Assembly: GCF_000970455.1 (NCBI RefSeq)
Contig: NZ_LAJG01000014.1
Span: forward strand, 806,001 to 870,000
Reading direction: 5' to 3'
Source of the DNA: Devosia soli
GTDB taxonomy: Bacteria; Pseudomonadota; Alphaproteobacteria; Rhizobiales; Devosiaceae
DNA length: 64,000 nucleotides
A program made the position numbers and the translations under genes. Positions 27,196-35,794 of this stretch are shown here, piece by piece. The number at the start of each line of letters is the position of its first letter. The stretch's first letter is position 1. Under the pieces are notes generated by a model, which saw only the letters and a list, made by a program, of their open reading frames with translations, was not told where the DNA came from and ran no database searches.

Positions 27196-27786
27196 TTATC
27201 GAACATTTTCCCGGTATCGCTGAAGCAGCGCTTCGCTGATCTCTCTTGCATTCCTGCTCAGCGCCTCATTCGAAACCTCGCCTGCGGTCCAGAAGGACAG
27301 GACGCCGCGAAACGCAAAGGCAAGCTGACCTGGTAGGTGACGCAGCGCCTCGTCTCGCCGTGTTGCATCGAGGCCTTCCCCGTCGCCGAGCGCGAGCGAC
27401 CACAATGCCTTGGAGCGCTCCCAGACGCGGCCGGGCGTGGCCGAGGGTGTTCCCAGCCAGCCCATTACCGCCCGGCTGACATCGGGCTCATCAAGCATCA
27501 CGGCAACGGCCACATCGACGGCCAGTAAGACGCGGCTCATCGCATCCGGCAGGGGCGGCGTTTGAGCGAAACGCCGCGTCATCTCGTCGATCCGTCGCTC
27601 GGATAGAGCCTGCATGATGCCAGCCTTGCTGCCGAACTGGTTGAATGGGGTAGCAAAGCTGACCCCCGCACTTGAGGCCAGATCGCGCATCGAAAAGTCG
27701 GCCCGCCCCTCGCGCAACAACCGCTCCGCCGCCTCGATCACCCTTTGCCGGACGACCTCGCCCCGGGCGCCGTCACCTTTCTGCAT
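27196..27786 (-). CDS. TetR-family transcriptional regulator
   Basis: 196 aa. The N-terminal helix-turn-helix is clear: RQRVIEAAERLLREGR, then FSMRDLASSAGVSFATPFNQFGSKAGIMQAL, the TetR pattern of recognition helix plus F/Y-x-x-F. The C-terminal helical part is the ligand domain. ATG 27786 is the best start; the frame extends further upstream but over the divergent SDR gene. It is divergent from the SDR at 27850 with a perfect 14-bp palindrome between them, so I infer that it represses both genes. Confidence 0.85.
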   Translation of the reverse strand: MQKGDGARGEVVRQRVIEAAERLLREGRADFSMRDLASSAGVSFATPFNQFGSKAGIMQALSERRIDEMTRRFAQTPPLPDAMSRVLLAVDVAVAVMLDEPDVSRAVMGWLGTPSATPGRVWERSKALWSLALGDGEGLDATRRDEALRHLPGQLAFAFRGVLSFWTAGEVSNEALSRNAREISEALLQRYRENVR

Positions 27787-27810
27787 CTTGATCAATACCA
27801 CCCACCTATC

Positions 27811-27824
27811 TATATCATGATATA
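27811..27824. promoter_or_regulatory. Perfect 14-bp palindrome, candidate TetR operator
   Basis: TATATCATGATATA is self-complementary over its full length. It lies in the 63-base gap between the divergent TetR and SDR genes, 25 bases from the TetR start and 26 bases from the SDR start, where it would block both promoters. Confidence 0.6.
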
Positions 27825-27849
27825 ACAACGTGATTTTGAGAGTTAGATC

Positions 27850-28695
27850 ATGATCGAGACTGCGACCACCACCTTTTTGATCACCGGCGTGAGCTCCGGG
27901 TTGGGGCGTGCCTTCGCCATGGGCGCGCTCGAGGCTGGACACCGTGTTATCGGCACGGTGCGACGCGAGAGCGATGCCAAAGCCTTTGCCGCTCTCGCAC
28001 ACGATCTGGCTTACCCGCTCGTACTCGATGTTACCCAATACGACGCGATCCCGGACGCTGTCGCAGGCGCCGAGCGGGACGCAGGCCCGGTCGATGTCCT
28101 CGTGAACAATGCCGGCTATGGCCACGAGGGCGTTGTCGAAGAGTCTACGATGGATGACCTCGAACGGCAGTTTGCCACCAACGTGTTCGGTCCGGTGGCG
28201 ATGATCAAGGCCGTGCTGCCCGGTATGCGTGAGCGCCGGCAAGGCCATATTATCAACGTCACCTCGATGGGCGGATTCATCACCATGCCGGGAATCGCGT
28301 TCTATTGCGGCTCGAAGTTCGCGCTGGAAGGCATCTCGGAGGCGCTCGGCAAGGAAGTGGCCGGCTTCGGAATCAAGGTCACGGCGTTGGCGCCGGGACA
28401 GTTCCGCACCGACTGGGCCGGCCGGTCCATGGATCGCACCCCCCGCTCAATCCCGGACTACGACGCTGTAATGGATCCGATCCGCGCGGGCCGGCAAGCC
28501 AAGAGCGGTAACCAGCCCGGTGATCCGGCCAAGGCGGCCGACGCGTTGCTGGCGCTGGTCAAGGACCAGAACCCGCCGACACGTCTGTTTCTCGGAGAGG
28601 ACGCGCTCGGATTGGTGGAGCAAAAGCTGCACCTCATGAAGCGCGAACTTACAACCTGGGATGCCTTATCGCGCTCCACCAGTTTCGACACATGA
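27850..28695 (+). CDS. Short-chain dehydrogenase/reductase
   Basis: 281 aa classical SDR. TGVSSGLG at residues 12-19 is the NAD(P)-binding motif, NNAG lies at 86-89, and the catalytic Ser139, Tyr152 and Lys156 are in place (NVTSM, YCGSK). The arginines at positions 38-39 after the second strand (GTVRRE) favour NADPH. The C-terminal GDPAKAADALLALV and TRLFLGEDA are usual for the DltE/YdfG-like group. It is probably repressed by the divergent TetR protein. The substrate is unknown. Confidence 0.87.
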   Translation: MIETATTTFLITGVSSGLGRAFAMGALEAGHRVIGTVRRESDAKAFAALAHDLAYPLVLDVTQYDAIPDAVAGAERDAGPVDVLVNNAGYGHEGVVEESTMDDLERQFATNVFGPVAMIKAVLPGMRERRQGHIINVTSMGGFITMPGIAFYCGSKFALEGISEALGKEVAGFGIKVTALAPGQFRTDWAGRSMDRTPRSIPDYDAVMDPIRAGRQAKSGNQPGDPAKAADALLALVKDQNPPTRLFLGEDALGLVEQKLHLMKRELTTWDALSRSTSFDT

Positions 28696-28744
28696 CGGTT
28701 GGCTTTGTGAATATGGGCCCCGGCGACCCGGCATTGATCAAGAA

Positions 28745-28900
28745 CGTCTTCTGTGGATGACGCCTGCCGAATACGCCGACGCCTTCAACCCGCGAGGGGA
28801 TTTGCCGCTCCGCTCAATGACCAGTTCCGCGCCAGCTCCCCTCGCTCTCCCCGGCCAGGTCGGCCAAAACAACGCTCCGAGTCTACTTTCAGCGGGATAG
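28745..28900 (+). pseudogene. IS3-type transposase C-terminal remnant
   Basis: In one frame the sequence reads LLWMTPAEYADAFNPRGDLPLR followed by SSAPAPLALPGQ and a C-terminal SAG. This matches the tail of OrfB transposases of IS3-group elements, where the motif LGxMTPAEYA and the SAPAP tail are common. Nothing upstream in this frame continues the catalytic core, and the remnant starts abruptly after the SDR gene. The 17 bases GTCTGGGGGCAACGTCA at 28903-28919 directly after the stop could be the element's right terminal repeat. Confidence 0.5.
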
Positions 28901-28957
28901 GAGTCTGGGGGCAACGTCATCCACGGACGCAATTCAGCTTGCAGTCAGCCTTGGCAA

Positions 28958-29908
28958 TCAAGCCTCGTAAAACAGTTCGGTGTCGGCGGGCAGCAGGCCG
29001 TTCAGATGGCCGATGGATCCCTCACGTATCGCAACGTATAGCAGCGTCTGGTCGCCCGGATCGGCGCCGACCAGTTGACGTGGATCGTCTCTCCTCGAAA
29101 AGCGCTTCAGAGCAGGGATAAGATCAGCCGGCGGGTATTTCCAGAGATAGGAGCACTCAACGGTCTCCGTTCGACCTGCGATCGAGAACGCTATGCTTGC
29201 CGTTCCCTGCTTTCCGTCTGCGGGCAGCGTTACGACAATGTCTTCACGACGCAAAGGATGACCAAGCGAGGTCAGCACCGATGCGGTGATTTCGGCAAGA
29301 AGCGGTCCATCGTATTCGGTATGCGCCGGAACAAAGGTCATGCGACCGATATTGGCGCGCGCAAGATCGTGCAGTGCCGCAAAGGAATTAATGGCCTCGT
29401 GAATGCCGATGGCATATCCCGGATCTATTTCCTGCACGGCCTTCCAGAGCGATATCGCATCAACCTCGCCCGAATTGAGACCATCAACGGCTTCGAGCGC
29501 GGCGATCGTAGCAGTTAGCACTTGCAATTCTGATGCCGTTGGCTGAGTGGCTGGCGCTTTATATTTATCCTCGATAGTCGGCCGGCGCGTGGTCCCCACC
29601 GGTACTGCCTTTGCAGACGATGTCGTCGGATCTCCGGCCGACGCACTAACATGATCTCCACCGGCCCCGAACATATTGGGCGGTCCGCGCGTAACCGTCG
29701 AAGGCATTCTCCTCGCGGACGCGGCTGGCTTTATCATCCCGACAATGGCAAGCGCGACGAATGCCACGCAAGCAACGAGCACCACCCACCCGGCTACATC
29801 CAGAGGTTGCCGGAGCATAAGCGTCGCCGCACCCGCGACGGCAAAAAACAGGGCGCCGGCGAAAAGCTCGATTTTAGGCAACGAAGTCCCTTCAAACTGG
29901 TCGAACAT
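28958..29908 (-). CDS. Hypothetical membrane protein with two N-terminal helices
   Basis: 316 aa, family not recognised. Two transmembrane helices lie at about residues 13-33 and 39-61. A low-complexity Ser/Thr/Pro-rich linker covers 62-120. A soluble C-terminal domain of about 195 residues follows, with helices at 127-185 and beta-rich blocks later (TASIAFSIAGRTETVECSYLWKYPPADLI). It stands alone between the transposase remnant and a secreted protein gene. Codon usage is like its neighbours. Anchoring of a sensor or binding domain at the inner membrane is possible, but nothing in the sequence proves it. Confidence 0.5.
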   Translation of the reverse strand: MFDQFEGTSLPKIELFAGALFFAVAGAATLMLRQPLDVAGWVVLVACVAFVALAIVGMIKPAASARRMPSTVTRGPPNMFGAGGDHVSASAGDPTTSSAKAVPVGTTRRPTIEDKYKAPATQPTASELQVLTATIAALEAVDGLNSGEVDAISLWKAVQEIDPGYAIGIHEAINSFAALHDLARANIGRMTFVPAHTEYDGPLLAEITASVLTSLGHPLRREDIVVTLPADGKQGTASIAFSIAGRTETVECSYLWKYPPADLIPALKRFSRRDDPRQLVGADPGDQTLLYVAIREGSIGHLNGLLPADTELFYEA

Positions 29909-30145
29909 CGCGAGGATAAGATCGGAAAGACCATGCCCAACCCAGTTCGTTCAGGTGCCCAAACCGACCCAAGGAAAAAGTCGTGTTCTCCTCCCATGAA
30001 CGGGGCCTCTAATGCGATAAGGACGCGGTGACCGCGAGAAGTTCATGAGGAGGCGCAGCGCAGCATCTTGACCCTGGCTGGATCGGACCGCAGACGCGTT
30101 ACCGCCGCCGCGGCCCCTATTCAGCCGGAGTGGTCTCCCAAGAGT

Positions 30146-30760
30146 TTAGGTAGCGGGAGCGACTAAAGTGCCTTTGGTCTTCGGTGCTGCTTCACCGCTC
30201 GTCCAGAGAACAGGATCGTAATAAATCGGGAAATCGGCTTCGGTGTCCTTGCCTTCTTCAAAACGATAGTTGCCGCGATAGCCGACAGACGCGATCTCGC
30301 CGTCATCAGGGACAAGGAAAAGCAGACATCCCTCGTGACTGGCGCCTTCGGCCAACGTGGCCGGAGCGGTATTCTGGCATGCGGTGAACGGTTCACTGCC
30401 GCCCATGGTCGTTGAAGGCATAATCTCGGTGCCATCGGCATCGAAAGCGACGAAGCCGGCGACCTGGTAGTTGGAGAGGTCTTCCTGGCCGAGATTGGTG
30501 TAGCTGAAGCGCACGTAGTAAGGACGCGCATCCTCAAAGTCGGCTGGAATGTCGAAATTGGAGAGGTCCGAGATATCGCCTGCTTCGATTGCGCTGACCG
30601 TCAGTTCGATCGGCACTTCGGGTCCGTTGGGTATGAGGAATGGTACGGTAGCTTTTTCCCCGGCACTCAGAGTGGTACCGGCAGCGACGAAATCCTGCGC
30701 CTGCACGGTGCCTGCCGAAGCGAGCGCCAAAATGGATAGAGTAGAAATAATCTTGAACAC
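30146..30760 (-). CDS. Hypothetical secreted protein
   Basis: 204 aa. A GTG start at 30760 has a good Shine-Dalgarno (GAGGG) 8 bases upstream and directly begins a signal peptide (FKIISTLSILALASAGTVQA, then QD). The mature part is beta-rich and contains two cysteines (TACQN and EGCLLF, about 20 residues apart) that could form a disulfide in the periplasm. An Asp/Glu-rich character (pI clearly acidic) fits an exported protein. I do not recognise the family. It is monocistronic. Confidence 0.6.
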   Translation of the reverse strand: MFKIISTLSILALASAGTVQAQDFVAAGTTLSAGEKATVPFLIPNGPEVPIELTVSAIEAGDISDLSNFDIPADFEDARPYYVRFSYTNLGQEDLSNYQVAGFVAFDADGTEIMPSTTMGGSEPFTACQNTAPATLAEGASHEGCLLFLVPDDGEIASVGYRGNYRFEEGKDTEADFPIYYDPVLWTSGEAAPKTKGTLVAPAT

Positions 30761-31127
30761 GGCAAAACCCTCGCGATTTGAACGTCTGAGTTTGCGCTGA
30801 TCGAAGCGCCTCGATGTGCTGGACAACTATCTAGCAGAGGCCAAGTGTTAGAGATGGAATGTGCCAAGTTTGCGGCCTTGCTCTCGCGGAGAGGATCAGC
30901 GGGCTTGAAGCCTATCTGTCATCGGCTTCCAAGATGGCGTTCCCATCGGACAATCAAGTCCTTCGTCAAGACACCCAGAAACCGGCAGCGACAAGCATGA
31001 TCCCAGCTACGATTGGATCTGTCGCGGCTGACGCGATTATCGGCAGGAGGCGGCATTTGGCCGAAACCGAAGAAGAGAAGCGAGCCCGGATCACCGCTTG
31101 AGCCACCGCGCCCCACGCCACCCTGGG
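30761..31127. other. Intergenic region without a convincing gene
   Basis: 367 bases upstream of the secreted protein gene. Short frames exist on both strands (for example plus 30859-31101), but none has a good ribosome site, recognisable motif or coupling to a neighbour. I see no repeats. The part next to 30760 should contain the promoter of the secreted protein gene. Confidence 0.4.
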
Positions 31128-31517
31128 TCAAGCGCTCCGCATGTCCGCTTCGGTGATGAGCTGTGAAATTGCGGTTACCAGTTGCGACATGGCGAAAGGC
31201 TTGGACACCATAACGCTGTTTGGGACGCCGTTTGCTGCCCATTCGGAGGCGCTATCGCCGGACATGTAGAGGACAGGCAGGCTTGGCAGGCGTTCTCGCG
31301 CTCGATGAGCAACCTCCCATCCATTGGGACCTGGCCCAAGGCGAATATCCGTGATCAACGCCTTAAATCTTTGACCGTTTGCATGAAGTTCCTCGATTGC
31401 CCGCGTGCCGTTCGAGATGAAAACAAGGTCGTAACCGGCATCAGCCAGCTCGTCTTCTATGGCAATATGAAGGAGTGTTTCGTCCTCAACGACAAGCAGA
31501 ACAGGCATTACAGACAT
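31128..31517 (-). CDS. Single-domain response regulator (CheY-like receiver)
   Basis: 129 aa receiver domain with no output domain. The acidic pocket is Glu11-Asp12 (VVEDE), the phosphoacceptor is Asp57 (ALITDIRLG), the switch Ser is in YMSGDSA, and the conserved Lys lies in VSKPF. It resembles FixJ-N/Sdd-type stand-alone receivers common in alphaproteobacteria. ATG at codon 4 (MPVLL) is an alternative start. No kinase gene is adjacent, so its partner cannot be named from context. Confidence 0.85.
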   Translation of the reverse strand: MSVMPVLLVVEDETLLHIAIEDELADAGYDLVFISNGTRAIEELHANGQRFKALITDIRLGPGPNGWEVAHRARERLPSLPVLYMSGDSASEWAANGVPNSVMVSKPFAMSQLVTAISQLITEADMRSA

Positions 31518-32318
31518 CTCGATGAACCCCTAAGGTGGTCGACTGGCAATTAAGCGCGGCAATTGAACTTAAGCATTGAGGAGCGTACGTCATGATCCGA
31601 AGCTTGGATCACTGCGAAAATACCCCCCTTCCCACCACCCTCGTCAGGCCACTGTGTCAGGAGCTAGTCCACGACATCAACATGCGACGATTTTGGTGGT
31701 TCTTCAGCTTACTGCAGCGGCGCCTCGCCGGTACCAGCTGCCCATCGCGGACGGCGTACCGGTGTTCACAAAAATACCGTTTCGTGGACCAATTTCGCAG
31801 TTCGTATCCCGGCGTCTCCTGAAACTTCTTTCATCGCCTTCCCGCATGCGAAGTCTCCTGACTGGAAAGCTTTGCGCGTTTGACCGGAACCGCGGCCGGC
31901 CGCGACTTTTTCCGCACGATGTAGAAGTGGGCGTGGACATGCGCCATTGATGGTCCCATCGGCTTGATGGCGAGCAAGGGGAGTATCGGCATTGACCGCC
32001 TTGAAACCAGCGGGTCGCCCTTCAAGAAAAACGATCGATCCTGAAAGAATAACGTTCGTCTATTGTTCGTCCGAAAAGCAGTCTGCCTCGCGCATTTGAC
32101 AAAGTAGAAAATATGGCCATGATCGCCCGCATGAGCCCAAATACTTTTACCAATCGCCCAAAAGATACAGGTCATCGTCCGGCAGGCTGATTGCCTGGTG
32201 CTGCTACCTGCCAAAGGTAAGAGTGGCACCAGGGTGCTCTAACTCATCCCCATTTTCTTGACGCTTGAGTGCGCATGTTCAGCATGTGTCGACGGCGTCT
32301 GTCTCGATGAGGCAAACG
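31518..32318. other. Long region without a convincing gene
   Basis: About 800 bases. Overlapping frames on both strands (plus 31576-31950, minus 31831-32229) encode basic peptides without recognisable motifs, and codon preferences look unlike the neighbours. I found no repeat, tRNA-like cloverleaf or transposase motif. The minus peptide starting near 31994 (MPILPLLAIKPMG) has a weak AAGG upstream and is the only one I would test. Confidence 0.35.
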
Positions 32319-32528
32319 ATGACCTTCATGTACTCCGTTACCCTCCCCGTCAGCGGCGGCAACAAGCTGCGTCGATTCCGCGAGTGGGCAGAAGCCCATG
32401 TTCCTGCCTTGAGCTATAGCCTGCCGCAGCAGACCCCCATCAAAACCGAAACGATGACGATCAAACTGTTGTCTCTCGAAGACCGCCAGCAGCTGCTGGA
32501 AGCCTTCGCCAACTCGTCTCGCATTTAA
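32319..32528 (+). CDS. Small hypothetical protein
   Basis: 69 aa, not recognised. ATG 32319 has GAGG six bases upstream. The peptide starts MTFMYSVTLPVSGG, has a central segment rich in Trp/Ala/His, and ends with a helix LEDRQQLLEAFANSSRI. Its stop is followed after 10 bases by the start of a Cys-rich small gene with a consensus Shine-Dalgarno, and that gene overlaps the Rnk-like gene. The three therefore look like one operon. Confidence 0.45.
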   Translation: MTFMYSVTLPVSGGNKLRRFREWAEAHVPALSYSLPQQTPIKTETMTIKLLSLEDRQQLLEAFANSSRI

Positions 32529-32538
32529 GGAGGTTGCA

Positions 32539-32718
32539 GTGAAGGTACTTCGGTTCTGCCGGTCCTGCTCTGGGCCACGCCCCCGTTCTGCCAGCCGATG
32601 CCCTTGGTGCCTCAGGGACTATAACAGCCCCAAAGCAGCACCAGATCATCTATTCAGCGTTTTCGACCGAGCCAGCGGCGCAGGATCAAACTCTGAAACG
32701 AACGGGGCGTACCGATGA
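32539..32718 (+). CDS. Small Cys-rich (zinc-ribbon-like) protein
   Basis: 59 aa, too short for most gene callers. A near-consensus ribosome site (AAGGAGG) lies 5 bases before GTG 32539, and the stop overlaps the Rnk-like start (ATGA). Four cysteines form a CX2C-X10-CX2C pattern at residues 7, 10, 21 and 24 (FCRSC and CPWC), like a small zinc ribbon. The linker between the knuckles is Arg/Pro/Ser-rich and the tail is polar. I do not know a family. A nucleic-acid or RNA-polymerase contact role would fit the Rnk-like neighbour, but this is inference. Confidence 0.5.
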   Translation: MKVLRFCRSCSGPRPRSASRCPWCLRDYNSPKAAPDHLFSVFDRASGAGSNSETNGAYR

Positions 32719-33161
32719 CGACCATAACCTTGGCCGATTGGCTGCAGTCCCCCGAGATACTGATAGGAGCAAGCGAGCAGAAACGTCTGACCACCGCCGC
32801 GCTGACGGACGTCACACATCAGGCAGATGAAGTTGACTTCCTGCTTTACGAATTGGATCGCGCCACCGTGGTCGAAGACGCCGCATTGCCCGCGGACGTC
32901 GTGCGTCTCAACAGCATCGTCCGGTACAAGGCGAGAAACGGTGCTGAACGCACGGTCAAACTTGTTCTGCCGGGAGACCATGGGCGCGATGCCAGTTTTC
33001 GTCTGGCAGCAACGTCGATGCACGGCGCGGCGCTTCTTGGCCTGCGGCCCGGGCAAATCCTTTCATGGATGGGGCCGGACGGTTCAGCAGATCAAGTGGA
33101 GGTCGTTCAGGTGGCAAACTCGTCAGGTAACACCCCGAAACGAAGTCCTGTCACCTGCTGA
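32715..33161 (+). CDS. Rnk/GreA-GreB C-terminal-domain protein
   Basis: 148 aa. Residues about 62-130 match the GreA/GreB C-terminal (Rnk) domain: VVRLNSIVRYKARNG, then TVKLVLPGD, a Ser/Met/Ala-rich turn (AATSMHGAALLGLRPGQ) and WMGPDG. Such proteins bind near the RNA polymerase secondary channel, and Rnk affects nucleoside-diphosphate kinase levels and transcription. The N-terminal 60 residues are helical but lack the long Gre coiled coil, so cleavage stimulation is unlikely. Coupled to the Cys-rich gene by ATGA. Confidence 0.75.
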   Translation: MTTITLADWLQSPEILIGASEQKRLTTAALTDVTHQADEVDFLLYELDRATVVEDAALPADVVRLNSIVRYKARNGAERTVKLVLPGDHGRDASFRLAATSMHGAALLGLRPGQILSWMGPDGSADQVEVVQVANSSGNTPKRSPVTC

Positions 33162-33216
33162 TGCTTGAGAATGCAGCAGGTCGGCAAAACCCTTTGATTA
33201 GCTGAACCAGTTCGTT

Positions 33217-34095
33217 CTACGCCGAACCCTGCTGCAAGAGCGTTCTCAAAGCTGGGTTCGGAAAACGGCGTTCCATGGTGACGGCGAAGAAGGTCTCCGT
33301 GATTCCCATTGGCTCATCGCCCTCGACGAGGAGGCCGGCCGCCAGCTCGTCCTTGACGACGATGGGCGGAAGGACGGCTAGGCCGATATCTTCGCGGGCC
33401 AGAAGCCGCATCATCGCCATGTCCTCGACCTCCGCAACGATCTGCGGGCGCACCCCGAGGCGATCGACGAGAGCATCGAATCCGGCGCGCACGCTACTGT
33501 CCAGCGTCGGCACGATGATGGGATGCTCGCGCAGGAGATCGACAAAGCTCGATTTGCCACGGAACCGGTCAGGTGTGCCGACAAGACTGACGGGCTGTTC
33601 TGCGATCCTATGCGCGACGAAGGACGTAAGGACATCGCCGGCGGGCGCCTGATTGATCAGGACGACGTCGAGGTTCAGCGCTTCCAGCGCGCGCAAAAGC
33701 TCCGCGGCGCCGCCGGAGCGCAAGATCAGCTCGATGTCAGTCCGGCCAAGAACGGGCCGTAAAAACTCCATCTGGAAGTTGCGCGACAGCGTGGCGAGTG
33801 CCCCGACCCGCAAGGCTTGGCGCGCCCTGCCGGTGTCGCGAAGCGTGCCGAGCAGCTCTTCCCCGGTCGCAAATATCGCATCGGCGTGGTCGAGCGCTAT
33901 TCTGCCGGCCTCGGTCAAGTGAAGCTGTCGGCCGCGCCGGTCGAAGAGCCTATGGCCCAGCTGCTCCTCCAGTTTGCGGATCTGCACCGAAAGCGCCGAC
34001 TGGGTCAAGTTCAGGCGTCCGGCCGTGCGTGTGAGGTTGCCGTCATGGGCGACAGCGCGAAAGTATCGCAGATGGTGATAATTGAGCGCAGCCAT
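33217..34095 (-). CDS. LysR-family transcriptional regulator
   Basis: 292 aa. The LysR helix-turn-helix occupies residues 4-62 (NYHHLRYFRAVAHDGNLTR, LNLTQSALSVQIRKLEEQLG, LFDRRGRQLHLTEAG). Two alpha/beta effector subdomains follow. The start ATG 34095 gives the canonical N-terminus. It is divergent from the inorganic-carbon pump operon, with a T-N11-A-type inverted repeat in the gap. In autotrophs, LysR proteins (CbbR, CcmR) next to carbon pumps respond to carbon supply. An analogous role here is inference. Confidence 0.87.
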   Translation of the reverse strand: MAALNYHHLRYFRAVAHDGNLTRTAGRLNLTQSALSVQIRKLEEQLGHRLFDRRGRQLHLTEAGRIALDHADAIFATGEELLGTLRDTGRARQALRVGALATLSRNFQMEFLRPVLGRTDIELILRSGGAAELLRALEALNLDVVLINQAPAGDVLTSFVAHRIAEQPVSLVGTPDRFRGKSSFVDLLREHPIIVPTLDSSVRAGFDALVDRLGVRPQIVAEVEDMAMMRLLAREDIGLAVLPPIVVKDELAAGLLVEGDEPMGITETFFAVTMERRFPNPALRTLLQQGSA

Positions 34096-34097
34096 TA

Positions 34098-34116
34098 CGT
34101 TCGATAATAACGAACG
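34098..34116. promoter_or_regulatory. Inverted repeat, candidate LysR operator
   Basis: CGTTCG-N7-CGAACG, containing a T-N11-A core (TCGATAATAACGA), lies 3-21 bases before the LysR start, in the gap shared with the dabB-like gene. This is the usual place for an autoregulatory LysR recognition site. Confidence 0.6.
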
Positions 34117-34169
34117 AAAATGAGAATACAATGCATTTTCTTTAAGTCGACGGCCGGGCTAGCAGAGCA

Positions 34170-35771
34170 ATGTGTCGCTTCTGCACCCAGGAAATCATCT
34201 TGTCGCTCAATCTGCTGCCGCTCGCCGCACCACTTCTCTTGCTTTTCGCTGCGCTGTTTGCGTCTTCTCGCCAGGGTCGAAGGCCGCCGCTCGTAGCGGC
34301 AGTTGCTGAGGGAACCACCTTGACGGCCTTCGCCATCGCAGCGGCGTCGTTGGCTCTCCTGCTGTTCCATGTGCAGGGCGGCAGTGCACTGATTGGGTGG
34401 TCTGGCATCGGCCTCTCTGCCCGGCTCGACGCGGTTAGCGTGACCATGATGCTACTCGTGTCATTCGTCGGGTGGGTCGTAGTGCGCTATTCTCGCACCT
34501 ATCTCGATGGCGAAGCCCGCCAGGGCGCCTTCACGGGCTGGCTATGCGCGGCGCTTGCCGCCGTCCTTCTCCTCGTTCAGGCCGGCAATCTCGTTCAACT
34601 GCTCGGTGCGTGGATCGCGACGAGCTTTGCGCTTCATCGGCTGCTACTTTTTTATCCCCACCGCATCGGGGCGCAGCGCGCAGCCCGCAAAAAGCGGCTT
34701 TTTGCGATCATCGGTGCCTTATCGCTGGCTGGCTCGCTGCTGCTGATGAGCATGGCGTTCGGCACGACCGACATCGCAGCGATCAACGCCATGGCGCGAG
34801 CGGGCGACGTTTCCTGGTACGCGCCGGCCGCAGCAGGCTTGCTGGCACTTGCGGCACTGTTGAAGTCTGCGCAATTCCCGACCCATGGCTGGCTGACGGA
34901 AGTCATGGAGGCGCCGACGCCGGTCTCGGCACTTCTCCATGCCGGGGTCATCAATGCGGGCGGCTTCCTGCTCATCCGCTTTGCCGACGTCATGCTGCTT
35001 GCGCCCGGCGTACTGGCGGTGCTGGCGATGGTCGGCGGTTTTACAGCCCTGTTCGGCGCGCTCGTGATGCTGACCCAGCCGGCGGTAAAGACCTCACTCG
35101 CCTGGTCGACCGTGGCACAGATGGGGTTCATGATCTTGCAATGCGGGCTGGCACTGTTCCCTCTGGCGCTGCTCCACATCGTGGCCCATTCGCTTTATAA
35201 GGCGCATGCGTTCCTGGCCTCGGGCAGCGCCGTCGAACAGATTGTCTCCATCCGTCGCCCGGGTCCCGTCGCCATACCGGATGGCGGCGCCGTCGCTCGC
35301 GCTTTTGTCCTAGCGCTCGCGATTTATTTCGCGATCGGTGCGGCTTTCGGCTTCGGCTTCGGCCTAGAGCACAAGTCGCCCCAGTCACTTGCACTCGGCG
35401 CCATCCTCATCTTCGGCGTCGCCTATCTCCTGGCCCAGGGCCTGGCCGATGCCGCGCCCAGGGCCCTGACGACAAGGATGACGCTTTATGCGACTGCGGC
35501 CGCGCTCGGCTACTTCGCGCTCCAGACGGCAGCCGAATGGCTGACGGGGGGCGTGCTGCCGGCGACACCCGCCCCGGGGCGGCTCGAATGGACCTTGATG
35601 GCGCTCGCCGTCCTGACCTTCGGCCTCGTTGCGGTCGCGCAGGCGCTGTTGCCGCTCTGGGCGGGTCACCCGGCAGTCGCGGGCCTTCGCGTCCATCTGG
35701 CCAACGGACTTTATGTCAATGCCATGCTCGATCGCATGCTGGGCGGATGGTCCGTCCGCAAGCCTTCGTGA
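34170..35771 (+). CDS. dabB: Inorganic-carbon transport subunit DabB (NuoL/MrpA-like membrane protein)
   Basis: 533 aa, about 14 hydrophobic segments, of the proton-conducting membrane transporter family (PF00361). The key loop [34 protein letters not shown] near residue 250, with its conserved Lys/His/Glu neighbourhood, is clear. DabB couples cation flux to CO2 hydration by DabA in DAB (UPF0753) complexes. Start: ATG 34170 has a poor ribosome site; TTG 34200 has AGGA seven bases upstream and is a good alternative. The stop overlaps the earliest dabA ATG (TGATG). Confidence 0.82.
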   Translation: MCRFCTQEIILSLNLLPLAAPLLLLFAALFASSRQGRRPPLVAAVAEGTTLTAFAIAAASLALLLFHVQGGSALIGWSGIGLSARLDAVSVTMMLLVSFVGWVVVRYSRTYLDGEARQGAFTGWLCAALAAVLLLVQAGNLVQLLGAWIATSFALHRLLLFYPHRIGAQRAARKKRLFAIIGALSLAGSLLLMSMAFGTTDIAAINAMARAGDVSWYAPAAAGLLALAALLKSAQFPTHGWLTEVMEAPTPVSALLHAGVINAGGFLLIRFADVMLLAPGVLAVLAMVGGFTALFGALVMLTQPAVKTSLAWSTVAQMGFMILQCGLALFPLALLHIVAHSLYKAHAFLASGSAVEQIVSIRRPGPVAIPDGGAVARAFVLALAIYFAIGAAFGFGFGLEHKSPQSLALGAILIFGVAYLLAQGLADAAPRALTTRMTLYATAAALGYFALQTAAEWLTGGVLPATPAPGRLEWTLMALAVLTFGLVAVAQALLPLWAGHPAVAGLRVHLANGLYVNAMLDRMLGGWSVRKPS

Positions 35772-35794
35772 TGCTCATGGATCAGGGATACCTC

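Noticed and set aside
28692-28760. 22-codon frame starting MTVGFVNMGPGDPALI, overlapping the SDR stop by ATGA, reminiscent of the N-terminus of precorrin methyltransferases
   Set aside because: It stops after 22 codons and no continuation is found in other frames; the same bases lead into a better-supported transposase tail.
30859-31101. 80-codon plus-strand frame between the secreted protein gene and the orphan receiver
   Set aside because: No ribosome site or motif; overlapping frames of similar length on the other strand suggest chance in GC-rich DNA.
31576-32229. Overlapping frames on both strands that could be genes
   Set aside because: Basic, low-complexity products with no motif, no ribosome site and no coupling; treated as an empty region.
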